Source: JAFAGX01 sp035622175 (GTDB lineage: Bacteria > Acidobacteriota > Terriglobia > Terriglobales > Acidobacteriaceae). From it: a stretch of DNA of 64,000 nucleotides. The notes under the pieces were generated by a model, which saw nothing but the letters and a program-made list of their open reading frames with translations, made no database searches and was not told the DNA's origin. Shown here in pieces: positions 35,451-44,275 of the stretch (its first letter is position 1; each line of letters starts with the position of its first letter). The DNA lies in NCBI GenBank assembly GCA_035622175.1, contig DASPVV010000091.1, positions 36,165-100,164 on the forward strand. The letters are read 5' to 3'. Made by a program: the position numbers and the translations under genes.

Positions 35451-36026
35451 TCACAGGTGGAGGAAGTTGCGAATCAGTTTTCTCCCCTCTGTCGTCAACA
35501 CGCTTTCCGGATGAAACTGCACGCCTTCCACGCGAAATTGCTTGTGCCGCAGGCCCATGATGACGCGCGAACCGTCGGGCTCGCTGGCATAGGCGCTGAC
35601 CTCCAACCCATGGGGCAGGTTTTTTTCCTCGACCACCAGCGAGTGATAACGGGTGGCGATGAGCGGCACGGGCAGCCCCTCAAAGATCGTCCGTTTATCG
35701 TGGAACACCTCGCTGGTTTTTCCGTGCATGAGTTTTGGGGCGCGCACGATCTTGCCACCGAAAGCTGCGCCGATAGCCTGGTGTCCCAGACACACCCCTA
35801 AGATGGGCGTCTTGTCCGCCAAGCGGCGGACCAACTCTACGCTGATCCCGGCTTCCTTTGGGGTACATGGGCCGGGGGAAATCACCACCCGCTCCGGATC
35901 CATGGCTTCGATCTCGGCCACAGTGAGCTGGTCATTGCGGTGCACCTGAACCTCTGCGCCCAGTTCACCCAGGTACTGCACCAGGTTGTAAGTGAACGAA
36001 TCGTAGTTGTCGAGCACCAAGACCAT
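35451..36026 (-). CDS. trpG: Anthranilate/aminodeoxychorismate synthase glutaminase
   Basis: Class I glutamine amidotransferase (191 residues) that feeds ammonia to TrpE and perhaps to PabB. VLDNYDSFTYNLVQYLGELG opens it; the nucleophile is Cys in GVCLGHQAIG and the His/Glu pair is in VQFHPESVLT. SPGPCTPKEAG completes the oxyanion region. It faces trpE tail to tail, an arrangement that allows dual use with folate synthesis. Calling it trpG rather than pabA rests only on the neighbouring trpE. Confidence 0.9.
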   Translation of the reverse strand: MVLVLDNYDSFTYNLVQYLGELGAEVQVHRNDQLTVAEIEAMDPERVVISPGPCTPKEAGISVELVRRLADKTPILGVCLGHQAIGAAFGGKIVRAPKLMHGKTSEVFHDKRTIFEGLPVPLIATRYHSLVVEEKNLPHGLEVSAYASEPDGSRVIMGLRHKQFRVEGVQFHPESVLTTEGRKLIRNFLHL

Positions 36027-36162
36027 TGTTAATCGCCTGAGACAGCTTATCTTAACCCTCGCGGCCCGGGGGAGGCCGAGACCTCGTTAGGTAAATTATA
36101 GGTAACTATAGGCTTGACAGCGAAGCGGGGAAAGGCCATGCTACACTCACCGTGGAGGGTAC

Positions 36163-36495
36163 ATGGCGGAGACCACGCAGGAGAACAAGCGGGCGACACG
36201 CCGCTTCGCGCTGCGGCTGCCCGTGTCGGTCAGTTATTCCGAGGACGGCGACCAGGAGAAAGCGGCACAAACCCGCGATGTGAGCGCTCGCGGCATCTGT
36301 TTCTACCTGGATTCGGCCATCGCCACCGGTTCCCCGATCGAATTCACCCTTACCCTGCCGCCTGAAATAACCCTGACCGAGAGCATCCGCGTGAAATGCA
36401 AGGGCAGGGTCGTCCGCGTCGAGCATGCCGCCCTGGCAGGCAAGGCCGCAGTCGCGGCCGTGATCGATGAATACGAATTTCTTTCTGAGCCGTAA
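36163..36495 (+). CDS. PilZ-domain c-di-GMP-binding protein
   Basis: Stand-alone PilZ domain of 110 residues. Both ligand motifs are intact: the RxxxR motif in RRFALRLPV and the D-x-S-x-x-G motif in TRDVSARGICFYL. Strands IEFTLTLPP and KCKGRVVRVEH follow. Cyclic-di-GMP binding is therefore likely, unlike the degenerate PilZ protein at 11.8 kb. GGAGGG lies four bases before the ATG. TTGACA occurs at 36114-36119, though its -10 partner is weak. No effector domain is attached. Confidence 0.85.
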   Translation: MAETTQENKRATRRFALRLPVSVSYSEDGDQEKAAQTRDVSARGICFYLDSAIATGSPIEFTLTLPPEITLTESIRVKCKGRVVRVEHAALAGKAAVAAVIDEYEFLSEP

Positions 36496-36581
36496 TTGGC
36501 CGGTTCCCGCACGCACCTACTAAGCACACACCTACAACCTTCTTCCCGGGGCTGGCCAGTGCTATTGTGAAAGGGCACTCC

Positions 36582-37229
36582 ATGAAACACGCGCCCATCG
36601 CTGCCAAGCTCGCCGGCTTCGCGCTTGCCGCCGCGCTGGGTTCGGCAGCCAGCGCGCAGTCGGAGTACGCGGCCAGAACCGACCAAGCCGCTACCATTCG
36701 CTCCATTCGGGCTCTCCCCAGCGAAGATGGCTGGGCCGTGGAGGTTATTTCCACGCGTCCGCTGGTGCCGACCGTGAGCCGGGCCGAGAAGCCGCCACGT
36801 CTGATCATTGATCTTCCGCATGCGCATCTTTCCAACCTCGAGAGACGCCTTGCGTTTCAAAGCAGCCTGATCGTTGCCGTACGCATCAGCCAGCTTCACT
36901 CTACGGTTGCCCGTATCGTCGTCGATCTGGTTCATCCGGTTCGCTACAGTTGGGACGCTGCCGGCAACCGCCTTACCATCCGGGTGCACCCGGCATCGAG
37001 CGCCTCCCAGGCGTCCTCGGTGGCCGCGATCACCTCCGTGCAACCGATCGGGTTTCTGGTCGCAGGCGTTGAGGTACGGGTTTCGGGGGGAACAAGGGCC
37101 TCGGTTATCCCCTCCCGCTCGGGCCGCTCTCTGATGCTTGCCACGAGCCCGGGCGCGCTGAAAGCGCGCTACGCCCTGGCGGTTTCCGGGGCAAGATCCG
37201 AGGATGCTTCTCGGGCCGTGTTCGGCTGA
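36582..37229 (+). CDS. Secreted AMIN-domain protein
   Basis: Exported protein of ~215 residues: signal peptide (LAGFALAAALGSAASA), then an AMIN domain (~residues 35-125). The domain has IRSIRALPSEDGWAVEVIST, PPRLIIDLPHAHL and VARIVVDLVHPVRYSW. AMIN domains bind the cell wall or help place secretin and amidase complexes. No secretin or amidase domain follows, only ~70 residues of weakly structured sequence. An in-frame GTG at 36567 would add five residues. It lies 86 bases after the PilZ gene, possibly cotranscribed. Confidence 0.78.
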   Translation: MKHAPIAAKLAGFALAAALGSAASAQSEYAARTDQAATIRSIRALPSEDGWAVEVISTRPLVPTVSRAEKPPRLIIDLPHAHLSNLERRLAFQSSLIVAVRISQLHSTVARIVVDLVHPVRYSWDAAGNRLTIRVHPASSASQASSVAAITSVQPIGFLVAGVEVRVSGGTRASVIPSRSGRSLMLATSPGALKARYALAVSGARSEDASRAVFG

Positions 37230-37271
37230 CGCCAGGTCTTCTCGAGGGTGACGATGGAGGCCCGCGGATTT

Positions 37272-37574
37272 TTATTTTCGGTTGCCGCCGCTGAAGGCCC
37301 GCGTGAGTGGGCTGACGCGGCCGCGCAATTCCTCCGCCAATTCGGCTCCCCGTTCCAGAGCCTCCTCCGCCGCTCCTCTGGCCTCTTCTCTCCAGTTCTC
37401 GATGGTCTCGCGGGCGTCTTCGTACCGCCGCCGCAAGTCTCTCCGCATCTGCTTGCCGGCTTTCGGAGCAAACAGCAAGCCAATCAGCGTGCCTGCACCT
37501 AACCCGATCAGCAGAAACGTCACTGCCGTTGCGAAACTCGCCTGCTCGGAAGCCTCATAGCTGCCCTCGCGCAT
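37272..37574 (-). CDS. YtxH-domain protein
   Basis: Small membrane-associated protein (100 residues). A glycine-rich helix (AVTFLLIGLGAGTLIGLLFAPKAGKQMRRDL) is followed by a long charged coiled coil (DARETIENWREEARGAAEEALERG). This is the YtxH/DUF948-neighbour pattern, often stress-related in bacteria. GAGGAG seven bases upstream sets the ATG at 37574. It is convergent with the AMIN gene. The exact role is unknown. Confidence 0.82.
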   Translation of the reverse strand: MREGSYEASEQASFATAVTFLLIGLGAGTLIGLLFAPKAGKQMRRDLRRRYEDARETIENWREEARGAAEEALERGAELAEELRGRVSPLTRAFSGGNRK

Positions 37575-37894
37575 AACCGCACTCCTCACGATGAAATCGC
37601 CGCGTTTGCTTCGCCCTGGTCCATGTTCGCGCGATCGAAAAGCGCACCTTGTCCTGGAGCGAAGCTTCCATCATGATGCCATACCGGCCCCCGCACCGGT
37701 TGAAGAAGTTGGCCGTCCATGGCTGGGCAGCGGATTCCGATCGAGCGGCCGGCGAGGAACCCGGCTCACCGGCCGCTTCGCCATTTTCCATGTCGTTCTC
37801 AGCCCGTGTAGAATGATGCTTTGAAGCCACCTACCTGGCGGAACAAATGCCTGGCTTCGGCTGGCCCGCCGCAATCAAAGGAGACCACTCAGCT
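37575..37894. other. Divergent intergenic region with efp promoter candidate
   Basis: No gene is seen. On the plus strand TAGAAT at 37809-37814 with TTTCCA 18 bases upstream is a possible promoter for efp. A minus-strand open frame covering most of the gap lacks family features and a ribosome site. Confidence 0.4.
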
Positions 37895-38455
37895 ATGGCG
37901 ATTCCAGCGACCCAGCTTCGTCCCGGCATGATCATTCGGCATAATAATGATCTGCATTCTGTTTTCAGCGTGGAACACCGCACGCCTGGAAACCTGCGTG
38001 CCTTCATCCAGGCCAAACTGCGGAATCTGCGCACCGGGGCTATGTTCGAACATCGCTTCCGCTCCCCCGACCCGATTGAGAAGATTACGGTCGACCAAGT
38101 GGAGATGGAGTATCTCTACTGCGACGGCAGCAGTTATTACTTTATGGATACGTCCACCTATGAGCAGACCCATCTGACCAAAGACACGTTGGGGGACGCC
38201 GTCGATTACCTGATTCCAAACCTGGCGATCAAGGTGGAGTTTTTTGACGGGAAGGCGGTAGGAATCGAGTTGCCCCAGACGGTTGAGCTCACGGTGGTCG
38301 AGACCGAACCCGGTCTGAAGAGCGCCACCGCTTCGAGCGTGACCAAACCGGCAAAGACCGAGACCGGACTGGTCGTGCAAGTTCCTCCTTTCATCAACCA
38401 GGGGGAGAAGATCAAAGTGGATACGGCGGAAGGCATGTATCTTTCCCGCGCCTGA
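37895..38455 (+). CDS. efp: Elongation factor P
   Basis: Relieves ribosome stalling at polyproline. Three beta-barrel domains are recognisable: ATQLRPGMIIRHNNDLHSVF, the middle domain MEYLYCDGSSYYFMDTSTYE, and the C-terminal GLVVQVPPFINQGEKIKVDT ending in YLSRA. The tip residue that is Lys34 in E. coli is Asn33 here (RTPGNLRAF), so neither lysylation, rhamnosylation nor hydroxylation of the known kinds applies. AAAGGAG is eleven bases before the ATG. The product is 186 residues, the normal length. Confidence 0.96.
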   Translation: MAIPATQLRPGMIIRHNNDLHSVFSVEHRTPGNLRAFIQAKLRNLRTGAMFEHRFRSPDPIEKITVDQVEMEYLYCDGSSYYFMDTSTYEQTHLTKDTLGDAVDYLIPNLAIKVEFFDGKAVGIELPQTVELTVVETEPGLKSATASSVTKPAKTETGLVVQVPPFINQGEKIKVDTAEGMYLSRA

Positions 38456-38569
38456 TCTGGTTTTGTTTCCGCCTGGTCCTCGGGCAGGGGCTTTGCGGCC
38501 GATGGACCCATTCGGGTGCGCTTCTGCCGCCGCGGCCTCCAATCTGTTATTTTGAGGTGGTTGACTCAG

Positions 38570-38860
38570 GTGGCTGGCAGCGTTCTCGCTCGGCGTTTCA
38601 TCGTTCGCGGACGGGTGCAGGGTGTCGGCTTTCGCTGGTTTGTGGAGCGCGAAGCGCATATCTTAGGCATCGCCGGATGGGTGCGCAATAATGCCGATAG
38701 CAGCGTCGAAGTGTTGGCCCAGGGCACACGGGAACAAATTGCCGGACTACGGTGGCGTTTGCGCGAAGGGCCACGCGCGGCTCGCGTCGATGAGGTTGAA
38801 GAATTCGAAGCCACCCCGATCTCCGAGCTGAACAGGTTTCGCATTGAAGGAGCCTGGTAA
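38570..38860 (+). CDS. acyP: Acylphosphatase
   Basis: Small hydrolase of carboxyl-phosphate bonds (~96 residues). The phosphate-cradle motif VRGRVQGVGFRWFVEREA with catalytic Arg, and the Asn of GWVRNNADSSVEV, are both present. I prefer the GTG at 38570, nine bases after AGGTGG; the open frame extends upstream to 38516. Its TAA is followed immediately by the ATG of apt, so the two are translationally linked. That pairing with adenine salvage has no obvious biochemical meaning. Confidence 0.9.
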   Translation: MAGSVLARRFIVRGRVQGVGFRWFVEREAHILGIAGWVRNNADSSVEVLAQGTREQIAGLRWRLREGPRAARVDEVEEFEATPISELNRFRIEGAW

Positions 38861-39421
38861 ATGCCGCCCAATCCTGCGAGTGTGTCCATCCACGTCAACC
38901 TCGAGCCGCTGAAGCGGCTGATTCGGGAAGTGCCCGACTTTCCCAAAAAAGGCATCCTCTTTTATGACATCACCACGCTGCTCAAAGATAAATTGGGGTT
39001 TGCCACGCTGATCGACGCGCTCGCCGAGCACTATATCCCGCAGCCCGTCGACGTCATCCTGGGAATGGAGGCTCGCGGATTTATTTTCGGCCCTGCTTTG
39101 GCCTACCGCTTGAACGCCGGATTCGTTCCGGTTCGCAAGCAGGGTAAGCTGCCCGCCGCAACCGCCAGCTACCAGTACGCGCTCGAGTATGGCACCAGCA
39201 CGCTCGAAATTCACAAGGACGCGATTCAATCCGGGCAACGCGTCATCATCGTGGATGACTTGCTGGCGACGGGGGGAACGGCGGAGGCTACGACGAAGCT
39301 CGCGACCTCGCTCGGCGCCGAGATCGTGGGCCTGGGCTTCGTGGTCGAGCTCGATTTTCTGAAGGGCAGGGAAAGACTGAAGCACTACGACGTATTCTCC
39401 CTGCTGCACTACGACAAGTAG
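38861..39421 (+). CDS. apt: Adenine phosphoribosyltransferase
   Basis: Salvages adenine with PRPP to AMP. LKRLIREVPDFPKKGILFYD is the N-terminal hood; GMEARGFIFGPALA follows. The PRPP-binding loop is VIIVDDLLATGGTA, with KQGKLP as the flexible loop. At 186 residues it is slightly longer than the shortest family members because of a 12-residue N-terminal extension. It starts directly after the acylphosphatase stop codon. Confidence 0.96.
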   Translation: MPPNPASVSIHVNLEPLKRLIREVPDFPKKGILFYDITTLLKDKLGFATLIDALAEHYIPQPVDVILGMEARGFIFGPALAYRLNAGFVPVRKQGKLPAATASYQYALEYGTSTLEIHKDAIQSGQRVIIVDDLLATGGTAEATTKLATSLGAEIVGLGFVVELDFLKGRERLKHYDVFSLLHYDK

Positions 39422-39541
39422 ATCCTCGGACCCGGCGGAGCACCCCGCCCTGCACGGTGCCTTAAAGCCGAGCCCAGCGTTCGCCCGGAAAGCTATAATC
39501 TTGGTGGATCGGTCTCACACGACAACCGCAAGGAGGTTGGA

Positions 39542-39940
39542 ATGGCAGGAGCCATCCCGGAAAAATATCGCGATCTGTTCAACAAACGAGCCTTTGCCGC
39601 TCTCGGCACCCTGATGCCCGATGGCCGCCCCCAGGTGACGCCGGTGTGGGTAGATCTGGAAGGCGATCGGGTCATCTTCAACTCGGCCAAAGGCCGGCAG
39701 AAAGACCGCAACGTGCGCCGCGATCCGCGCGTTGCCATGGCCATTGTCGATCCGGACAATCCCTATCGCTACCTGGAAATTCGGGGACGCGTCACGGAAA
39801 TCACCGAGGAGGGAGCTGACGCGCATATCGATAAATTGGCCAAGAAGTACCTGGGTGTCGATAAATATCCTTACCGCCAGAAGGGGGAGAAACGGGTCAT
39901 GTATAAGGTTGTTCCCGAGCATACTACGATGATGGGTTGA
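39542..39940 (+). CDS. PPOX-class (F420/FMN) oxidoreductase
   Basis: Split-barrel flavin/F420-binding protein of 132 residues, of the pyridoxamine-5'-phosphate-oxidase-like superfamily. ALGTLMPDGRPQVTPVWVDLEG and INSAKG-type phosphate contacts (IFNSAKGRQKDRNVRRDPRV) match the PPOX class F420-dependent group, with RYLEIRGRVTEIT next. Whether it binds F420 or FMN cannot be settled here. AAGGAGG sits six bases before the ATG. It stands between apt and a class V aminotransferase. Confidence 0.85.
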   Translation: MAGAIPEKYRDLFNKRAFAALGTLMPDGRPQVTPVWVDLEGDRVIFNSAKGRQKDRNVRRDPRVAMAIVDPDNPYRYLEIRGRVTEITEEGADAHIDKLAKKYLGVDKYPYRQKGEKRVMYKVVPEHTTMMG

Positions 39941-40158
39941 CGAGGTCGCTGCCCGGAGGGTCCGCTCGGTTGCGATCCCCTCCCCGAGATCACTCCTTTC
40001 CACCTCTAACCTTCGGTTCGATCGGCCGGGGCAAGGTCAACCTGGCAGGCTGGCTCCAGGCAAAGCGGAGAATTTGCCGGTCTTTCCCGCTAGCGAGACC
40101 TGGTGGGAGTGTCTCCGGTCTCGGGTTGCGAGGTCTAATCCTCGGGCAAGGAGAGGCT

Positions 40159-41424
40159 GTGTTTGAAACCGAAACCGTTTCTCGATTGGATCCTGACTCG
40201 ATTCGCTCGGAGTTCCCCGCGCTCGCGCAAACCGTGAAGGGGCAGCCAGCGGCTTTTCTCGATGGGCCGGGAGGCACGCAAGTGCCCCAGCGAGTCATCG
40301 CTGCCATCTCCGATTACCTGCGAACGAATAACGCCAATACCGGCGGGGCCTATCCGACCAGCCGCTCCACCGATCAGATGATTCAGATGGCGCGGGCGGC
40401 CATGGCCGATTTTCTGGGTTGCGATGCCGAGGAGATCGTCTTCGGCCCCAACATGACGTCGCTGACCTTTGCCATGAGCCGTGCCATCGGCAGGGAACTG
40501 GCGGCGGGAGACGAAATTGTGCTCACCCGTCTCGATCATGATGCCAACATTGCACCCTGGCGTGCGCTGGAGGAGCGTGGCGCCATCATTCGCATGGTGG
40601 ACATTGAGGAGGAAGACTGCAGCCTCGACCTGCACGATCTGGAGCGGACCATCACAACCCGAAGCAAGCTGGTCGCCTTCGGCTACGCTTCGAACGCCGT
40701 CGGCACCATCAATCCCGTCCAACAAATCGTGCGGCAGGCGCACCACCATGGCGCTCTGGCCTATGTTGACGCGGTGCATTACGCCCCCCATGGGCCGATC
40801 GATGTGCGCGCCCTCGACTGCGATTTTCTGGTTTGTTCCACCTACAAGTTTTTCGGACCCCATATGGGCGTGCTCTACGGCAAACGCTGCCATCTCGAGC
40901 GATTGCAGCCTTACAAAGTTCGGGCCAGCAGCAATGCCGTTCCCAACCGCTGGGAATGGGGCACGTTGAACCATGAATTGCTAGCCGGGATCCCGGCTTG
41001 TGTTGAGTATTGGGCCGATCTCGGGCGCCAGTTCGGCGCTTCCCTGACGGCTCGTCGCCCTGCGCTCCTCGCGGCCTACGCGGCGATCCAAAAACACGAG
41101 CGCGAGTTGATCGCCCGCCTGATCCCCGGTCTGCTCAAAATCCCCGGACTTACGCTCTATGGCATTCGCGATCCCAAGCGCTTGGATCAACGTTGCCCCA
41201 CGGTGGCGGTGCGCATCCAAGGTCACACCCCGCTCGAGCTGGCCGCCCGGTTGGGCGAACGCGGGATTTTCTGTTGGGATGGAAATTACTTCGCTTTGAA
41301 CCTGACGGAGCGTTTGGGGGTGGAAAAAGACGGGGGTTTCCTGAGAATTGGGCCGGTGCACTACAACACCGGCGAGGAAATCGAACGGCTGCTCACCGCG
41401 CTCGAGAACATCGTCAGGGGCTGA
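40159..41424 (+). CDS. Cysteine-desulfurase-like class V aminotransferase
   Basis: PLP enzyme of 421 residues in the VC1184-type subgroup of cysteine desulfurase-like proteins. FLDGPGGTQVPQRVIAAISDYL is the subgroup hallmark. The PLP lysine is in CSTYKFFGPHMGVLYG and the cofactor Asp/His pair in YVDAVHYAPH. The active-site Cys loop of true IscS/SufS is not evident, so desulfurase activity is uncertain. GTG at 40159 is chosen because AAGGAGAGG lies just upstream. No Fe-S assembly genes are near. Confidence 0.85.
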   Translation: MFETETVSRLDPDSIRSEFPALAQTVKGQPAAFLDGPGGTQVPQRVIAAISDYLRTNNANTGGAYPTSRSTDQMIQMARAAMADFLGCDAEEIVFGPNMTSLTFAMSRAIGRELAAGDEIVLTRLDHDANIAPWRALEERGAIIRMVDIEEEDCSLDLHDLERTITTRSKLVAFGYASNAVGTINPVQQIVRQAHHHGALAYVDAVHYAPHGPIDVRALDCDFLVCSTYKFFGPHMGVLYGKRCHLERLQPYKVRASSNAVPNRWEWGTLNHELLAGIPACVEYWADLGRQFGASLTARRPALLAAYAAIQKHERELIARLIPGLLKIPGLTLYGIRDPKRLDQRCPTVAVRIQGHTPLELAARLGERGIFCWDGNYFALNLTERLGVEKDGGFLRIGPVHYNTGEEIERLLTALENIVRG

Positions 41425-41455
41425 GCCGATCCGATGCGGCGGGACCGGTCTTCGA

Positions 41456-42964
41456 TCAGAGGCTTTCGGCCGAACTCCCGGCTACCCCGATCAACCTGCC
41501 GTCTTCGACGTCTTCGATCTTGGCTTCGAACCAGCGGTTGGGCGCATGCCTTCCCTTCAACCACAGCGGCAAATAATTGTCGGTCAGGGCTTCGGTGAAG
41601 ATTCGGTCCTGGGCCGGCCCTCGAGCTCCTTCGCTTGCCCTCGGACCTGGAGCGCGGGGTGAGCTCAGGGTGATGGCCTTCAGAGATTGGCCCAGCAAAA
41701 AGCGCATAAACGCCAACTTTTTTTCCCCTGCGAGTTGGCGCAGGACCCGGCTCCGCTCCCCTCGGACTGCGGCCGAAACCTGATCCATCATGCGCGCCGC
41801 CTCTGTCCCCGGCCGCGGTGAGTAGGGGAAGACGTGCAAATAGGTGAAAGGGAGCTCCTCCGCCATGGCCTGCGTTTCCCGAAAGTCCGCATCGCTTTCG
41901 CCGGGAAAGCCAACCATCACGTCGGCACCAATGGCGGCCGTCGGCATGGCTGCGCGTAAAGCCCGAATCTTCTCCCGATAGTGCCACGGCCGGTACTTGC
42001 GATGCATCCTGCGCAAGATGCGATCGCTGCCCGACTGCAGGGGAACGTGGGCATGCTTGGCAATGCGCGGCGATTCCGCGACCAGGCGAATCAGTTCGTC
42101 CGTCCAGTCCATCGGTTCGACGGAGCTGATGCGCAGTTTTTCAAGCGGCGTGTCGGCAAGAATGGAACGGACAAGATCCGCCAGGCCCAGGGTTCGGGTG
42201 TCGAACTCGGACCGCCGCAGATCTGTTCCCCAGCGCCCCAGATTAATGCCGGAAATGACCACCTCGCGATAGCCCGCCTCAATCAATCGATTCACCTCTT
42301 CGAGGATCCGGCCGAGCGGTAGCGAGCGGCTGCTGCCGCGCACATAGGGAATCACACAAAACGAGCAGCGGTTGTCGCAACCATCTTGCACTTTGAGGAT
42401 CGGTCGCGTTCGCTCATGAACGGCGTCGGCGACGGGTGCGGCCAGCAGTTCCGTGTGGGCGAAGATGTCGGAGACAAAGACGGTTCCTGGTTGGCTCGTC
42501 GTCGCCCGTCCCGCCTCGGGCAGCCGGGCGTTTGGGCCCGGGGTTAAGCGGGAGATCGGCACGAAGCCGCTGGCCTTCTGCGCCACGGCCTCTTCCCAGC
42601 TCCGGGGGTCGACTTCGCTGCCTTCCCGGGGAGACAGGGCGATGTCTACCAAGCGATGCTTGTGCGAATTGCCGACCACCAGCGCCACGCCGGGCAACGC
42701 CGCCAGCTCCTCGGGCGCACGCTGGGCGTAGCAACCAGTGACGACAATCCGGCAATCCGGATTCTCGCGGTGGATGCGGCGGATGGTGGTGCGCGCCTGC
42801 TGATCGGCCGATTGCGTCACGGTGCAGGTGTTCACCACCACAATCTGCGCCTGGCTCCGCCGGGCGGCGGGGTCGAGGCCGCGCTCGCGAAGTTGCCGCG
42901 CCAAAGCGGCGCCATCGGCCTGCGTGGCCCGGCAGCCGAAATTCTCCACGTAAAAGGTCTCCAC
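41456..42964 (-). CDS. mtaB: tRNA t6A37 methylthiotransferase MtaB
   Basis: Radical-SAM methylthiotransferase converting t6A37 to ms2t6A in tRNA. The N-terminal UPF0004 domain has three Cys (NFGCRATQ, NTCTVT, GCYAQR) for the auxiliary cluster. The radical-SAM CxxxCxxC is in QDGCDNRCSFCVIPY, and a TRAM-like C-terminus ends the protein. At 502 residues it is longer than typical (~430-450): a Pro/Ala-rich insert lies around residues 120-165 and another near 420. Start GTG; TAGTAT lies six bases upstream, leaving no room for a leader. Confidence 0.92.
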   Translation of the reverse strand: METFYVENFGCRATQADGAALARQLRERGLDPAARRSQAQIVVVNTCTVTQSADQQARTTIRRIHRENPDCRIVVTGCYAQRAPEELAALPGVALVVGNSHKHRLVDIALSPREGSEVDPRSWEEAVAQKASGFVPISRLTPGPNARLPEAGRATTSQPGTVFVSDIFAHTELLAAPVADAVHERTRPILKVQDGCDNRCSFCVIPYVRGSSRSLPLGRILEEVNRLIEAGYREVVISGINLGRWGTDLRRSEFDTRTLGLADLVRSILADTPLEKLRISSVEPMDWTDELIRLVAESPRIAKHAHVPLQSGSDRILRRMHRKYRPWHYREKIRALRAAMPTAAIGADVMVGFPGESDADFRETQAMAEELPFTYLHVFPYSPRPGTEAARMMDQVSAAVRGERSRVLRQLAGEKKLAFMRFLLGQSLKAITLSSPRAPGPRASEGARGPAQDRIFTEALTDNYLPLWLKGRHAPNRWFEAKIEDVEDGRLIGVAGSSAESL

Positions 42965-43171
42965 GTTCCTATACTAACCTGAGCCCAGGCTTCCACCAGC
43001 ATTTTGTCGGCCGGCTCCAAACCCATGGCGCCAACAGAACCGCCCGCCGGGGCGAATACCCTTCCCCGGCGAAGTATGTTCAACAGAATCCGCCGCTTGC
43101 GAGGGGGAAGCAAAAATTTACACAGGATTCAACCGGCGAATTGGCGTCTCGGACTATACTGAAGCTGAGCT

Positions 43172-43675
43172 GTGACGTCGAATGGCACATTTCGCTCCGA
43201 GTGCTCGCTCCCGGGCGTGGCTCGAGTTAAGCGTCGCATCCTGCTGGTCGACCAGGACGCGGCCGTCCTGCTGACGGTGAAAGCCGTGCTCGAGATGAAC
43301 GATTTTGAGGTTGAGGCGGTCTCCTCGGCCCGCGAGGCTCTGGAGAAGATGGAATCGGGTACCTATCACATGCTGATCACCGAGACTGGGATGGAAAGGG
43401 AAGCACCCAACCTCGAGGTGATTCGCGCCGCCCGTCGTCAGCCCTACGATCCGGCCATCGCGCTGCTGACCACGGACCCTTCGCCCGACGGCGACTGGCA
43501 TGATGGGGAGCACACGGTGTTGATTAAGCCAATCGGGACAGAGGACTTGCTTCGTCAGATCGAAGCATTGCTGATCAGGCACGAAGATGAAAAGCGGCTG
43601 CGGCGTTCCACCCTCCACCTCGTCAAAAAACAGGCGGCGCGGTTCAAAGCTGAACGCCGAAGAAGGTTGAGCTGA
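43172..43675 (+). CDS. Receiver-domain protein with Glu at phosphosite
   Basis: Single receiver (REC) domain of ~150 residues without an output domain. RRILLVDQDAAVLLTV is strand 1, the Thr is in IALLTTD and the Lys in TVLIKPIG. The phosphoacceptor position reads LITETGME instead of a T-D-x-x-M-P motif, so Glu replaces Asp and normal phosphorylation should not occur. The C-terminal ~30 residues are strongly basic (KRLRRSTLHLVKKQAARFK). TATACT lies at 43155-43160. A GTG at 43217 is an alternative start that removes 15 unstructured residues. Confidence 0.8.
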   Translation: MTSNGTFRSECSLPGVARVKRRILLVDQDAAVLLTVKAVLEMNDFEVEAVSSAREALEKMESGTYHMLITETGMEREAPNLEVIRAARRQPYDPAIALLTTDPSPDGDWHDGEHTVLIKPIGTEDLLRQIEALLIRHEDEKRLRRSTLHLVKKQAARFKAERRRRLS

Positions 43676-43731
43676 CTCGGGCTGGCTGCCCGGTTCCGGC
43701 TAGGATCGCCTTCCTCACGTCCGATCTGATT

Positions 43732-44040
43732 CTAGGCACTGGCCACGGTCCGCTTCCCTTGGAAGCACTCGCGACATAACACCGGTCGACCCTGGGTCGG
43801 CTTGAACGGCACGGTGGTTTCCTTCCCACATTGGGAACACGTGGTGCGCGTCTCAATTCTCGGATAGCGCGGTGCCACCGGTTGAGCCCCGAGCACGGAG
43901 ACGCGCTTGGCTTTGCATCCCTTGCAGCGCTTGGGTTCATTCTTGAATTGCTTATCGCGAAAGAACAACTGTTCTCCCGCTGTGAACACAAATTCCGTGC
44001 CACAGTCAATACATTTCAATCTCTTGTCCTGGAATTCCAT
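43732..44040 (-). CDS. Zinc-ribbon protein (two CxxC pairs per half)
   Basis: A 102-residue protein with two zinc sites. The first half has KCIDCGTEFVFTAGEQLFF and KRCKGCKAKR, the pattern of the 'probable zinc-ribbon' domain. The second half has TTCSQCGKETTVPF and VLCRECF. Such proteins are widespread in Acidobacteriota and several other phyla, usually described as cold-shock or RNA-associated zinc proteins, but without assigned function. The gene is convergent with the receiver gene and followed upstream by rpsU on the same strand. Confidence 0.85.
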   Translation of the reverse strand: MEFQDKRLKCIDCGTEFVFTAGEQLFFRDKQFKNEPKRCKGCKAKRVSVLGAQPVAPRYPRIETRTTCSQCGKETTVPFKPTQGRPVLCRECFQGKRTVASA

Positions 44041-44275
44041 TCAGGCTGCTCTCCCTTCGCTCGGCCCCGCCAACCACGCAACGCGCCCCGCAGGGCCGGC
44101 CCAGATTCTCCCCTCATCCCCCGTGATACCCTTGAATTCGGCCCGCCATGCCGAGAGATGGCATGGGTTACAGCTGGTTTTCGCAAACGACGCCAGCTCG
44201 ATTGAGTTCGGCAACCTTCACGGAATACCGCGAGAAAGGAAAGGGGCCGCACTATAACGCGCGGCCCTCTTGCTG

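Noticed and set aside
37555..37830. Minus-strand open frame upstream of the YtxH gene
   Set aside because: It overlaps the YtxH start, lacks a ribosome site and reads as composition-biased noise.
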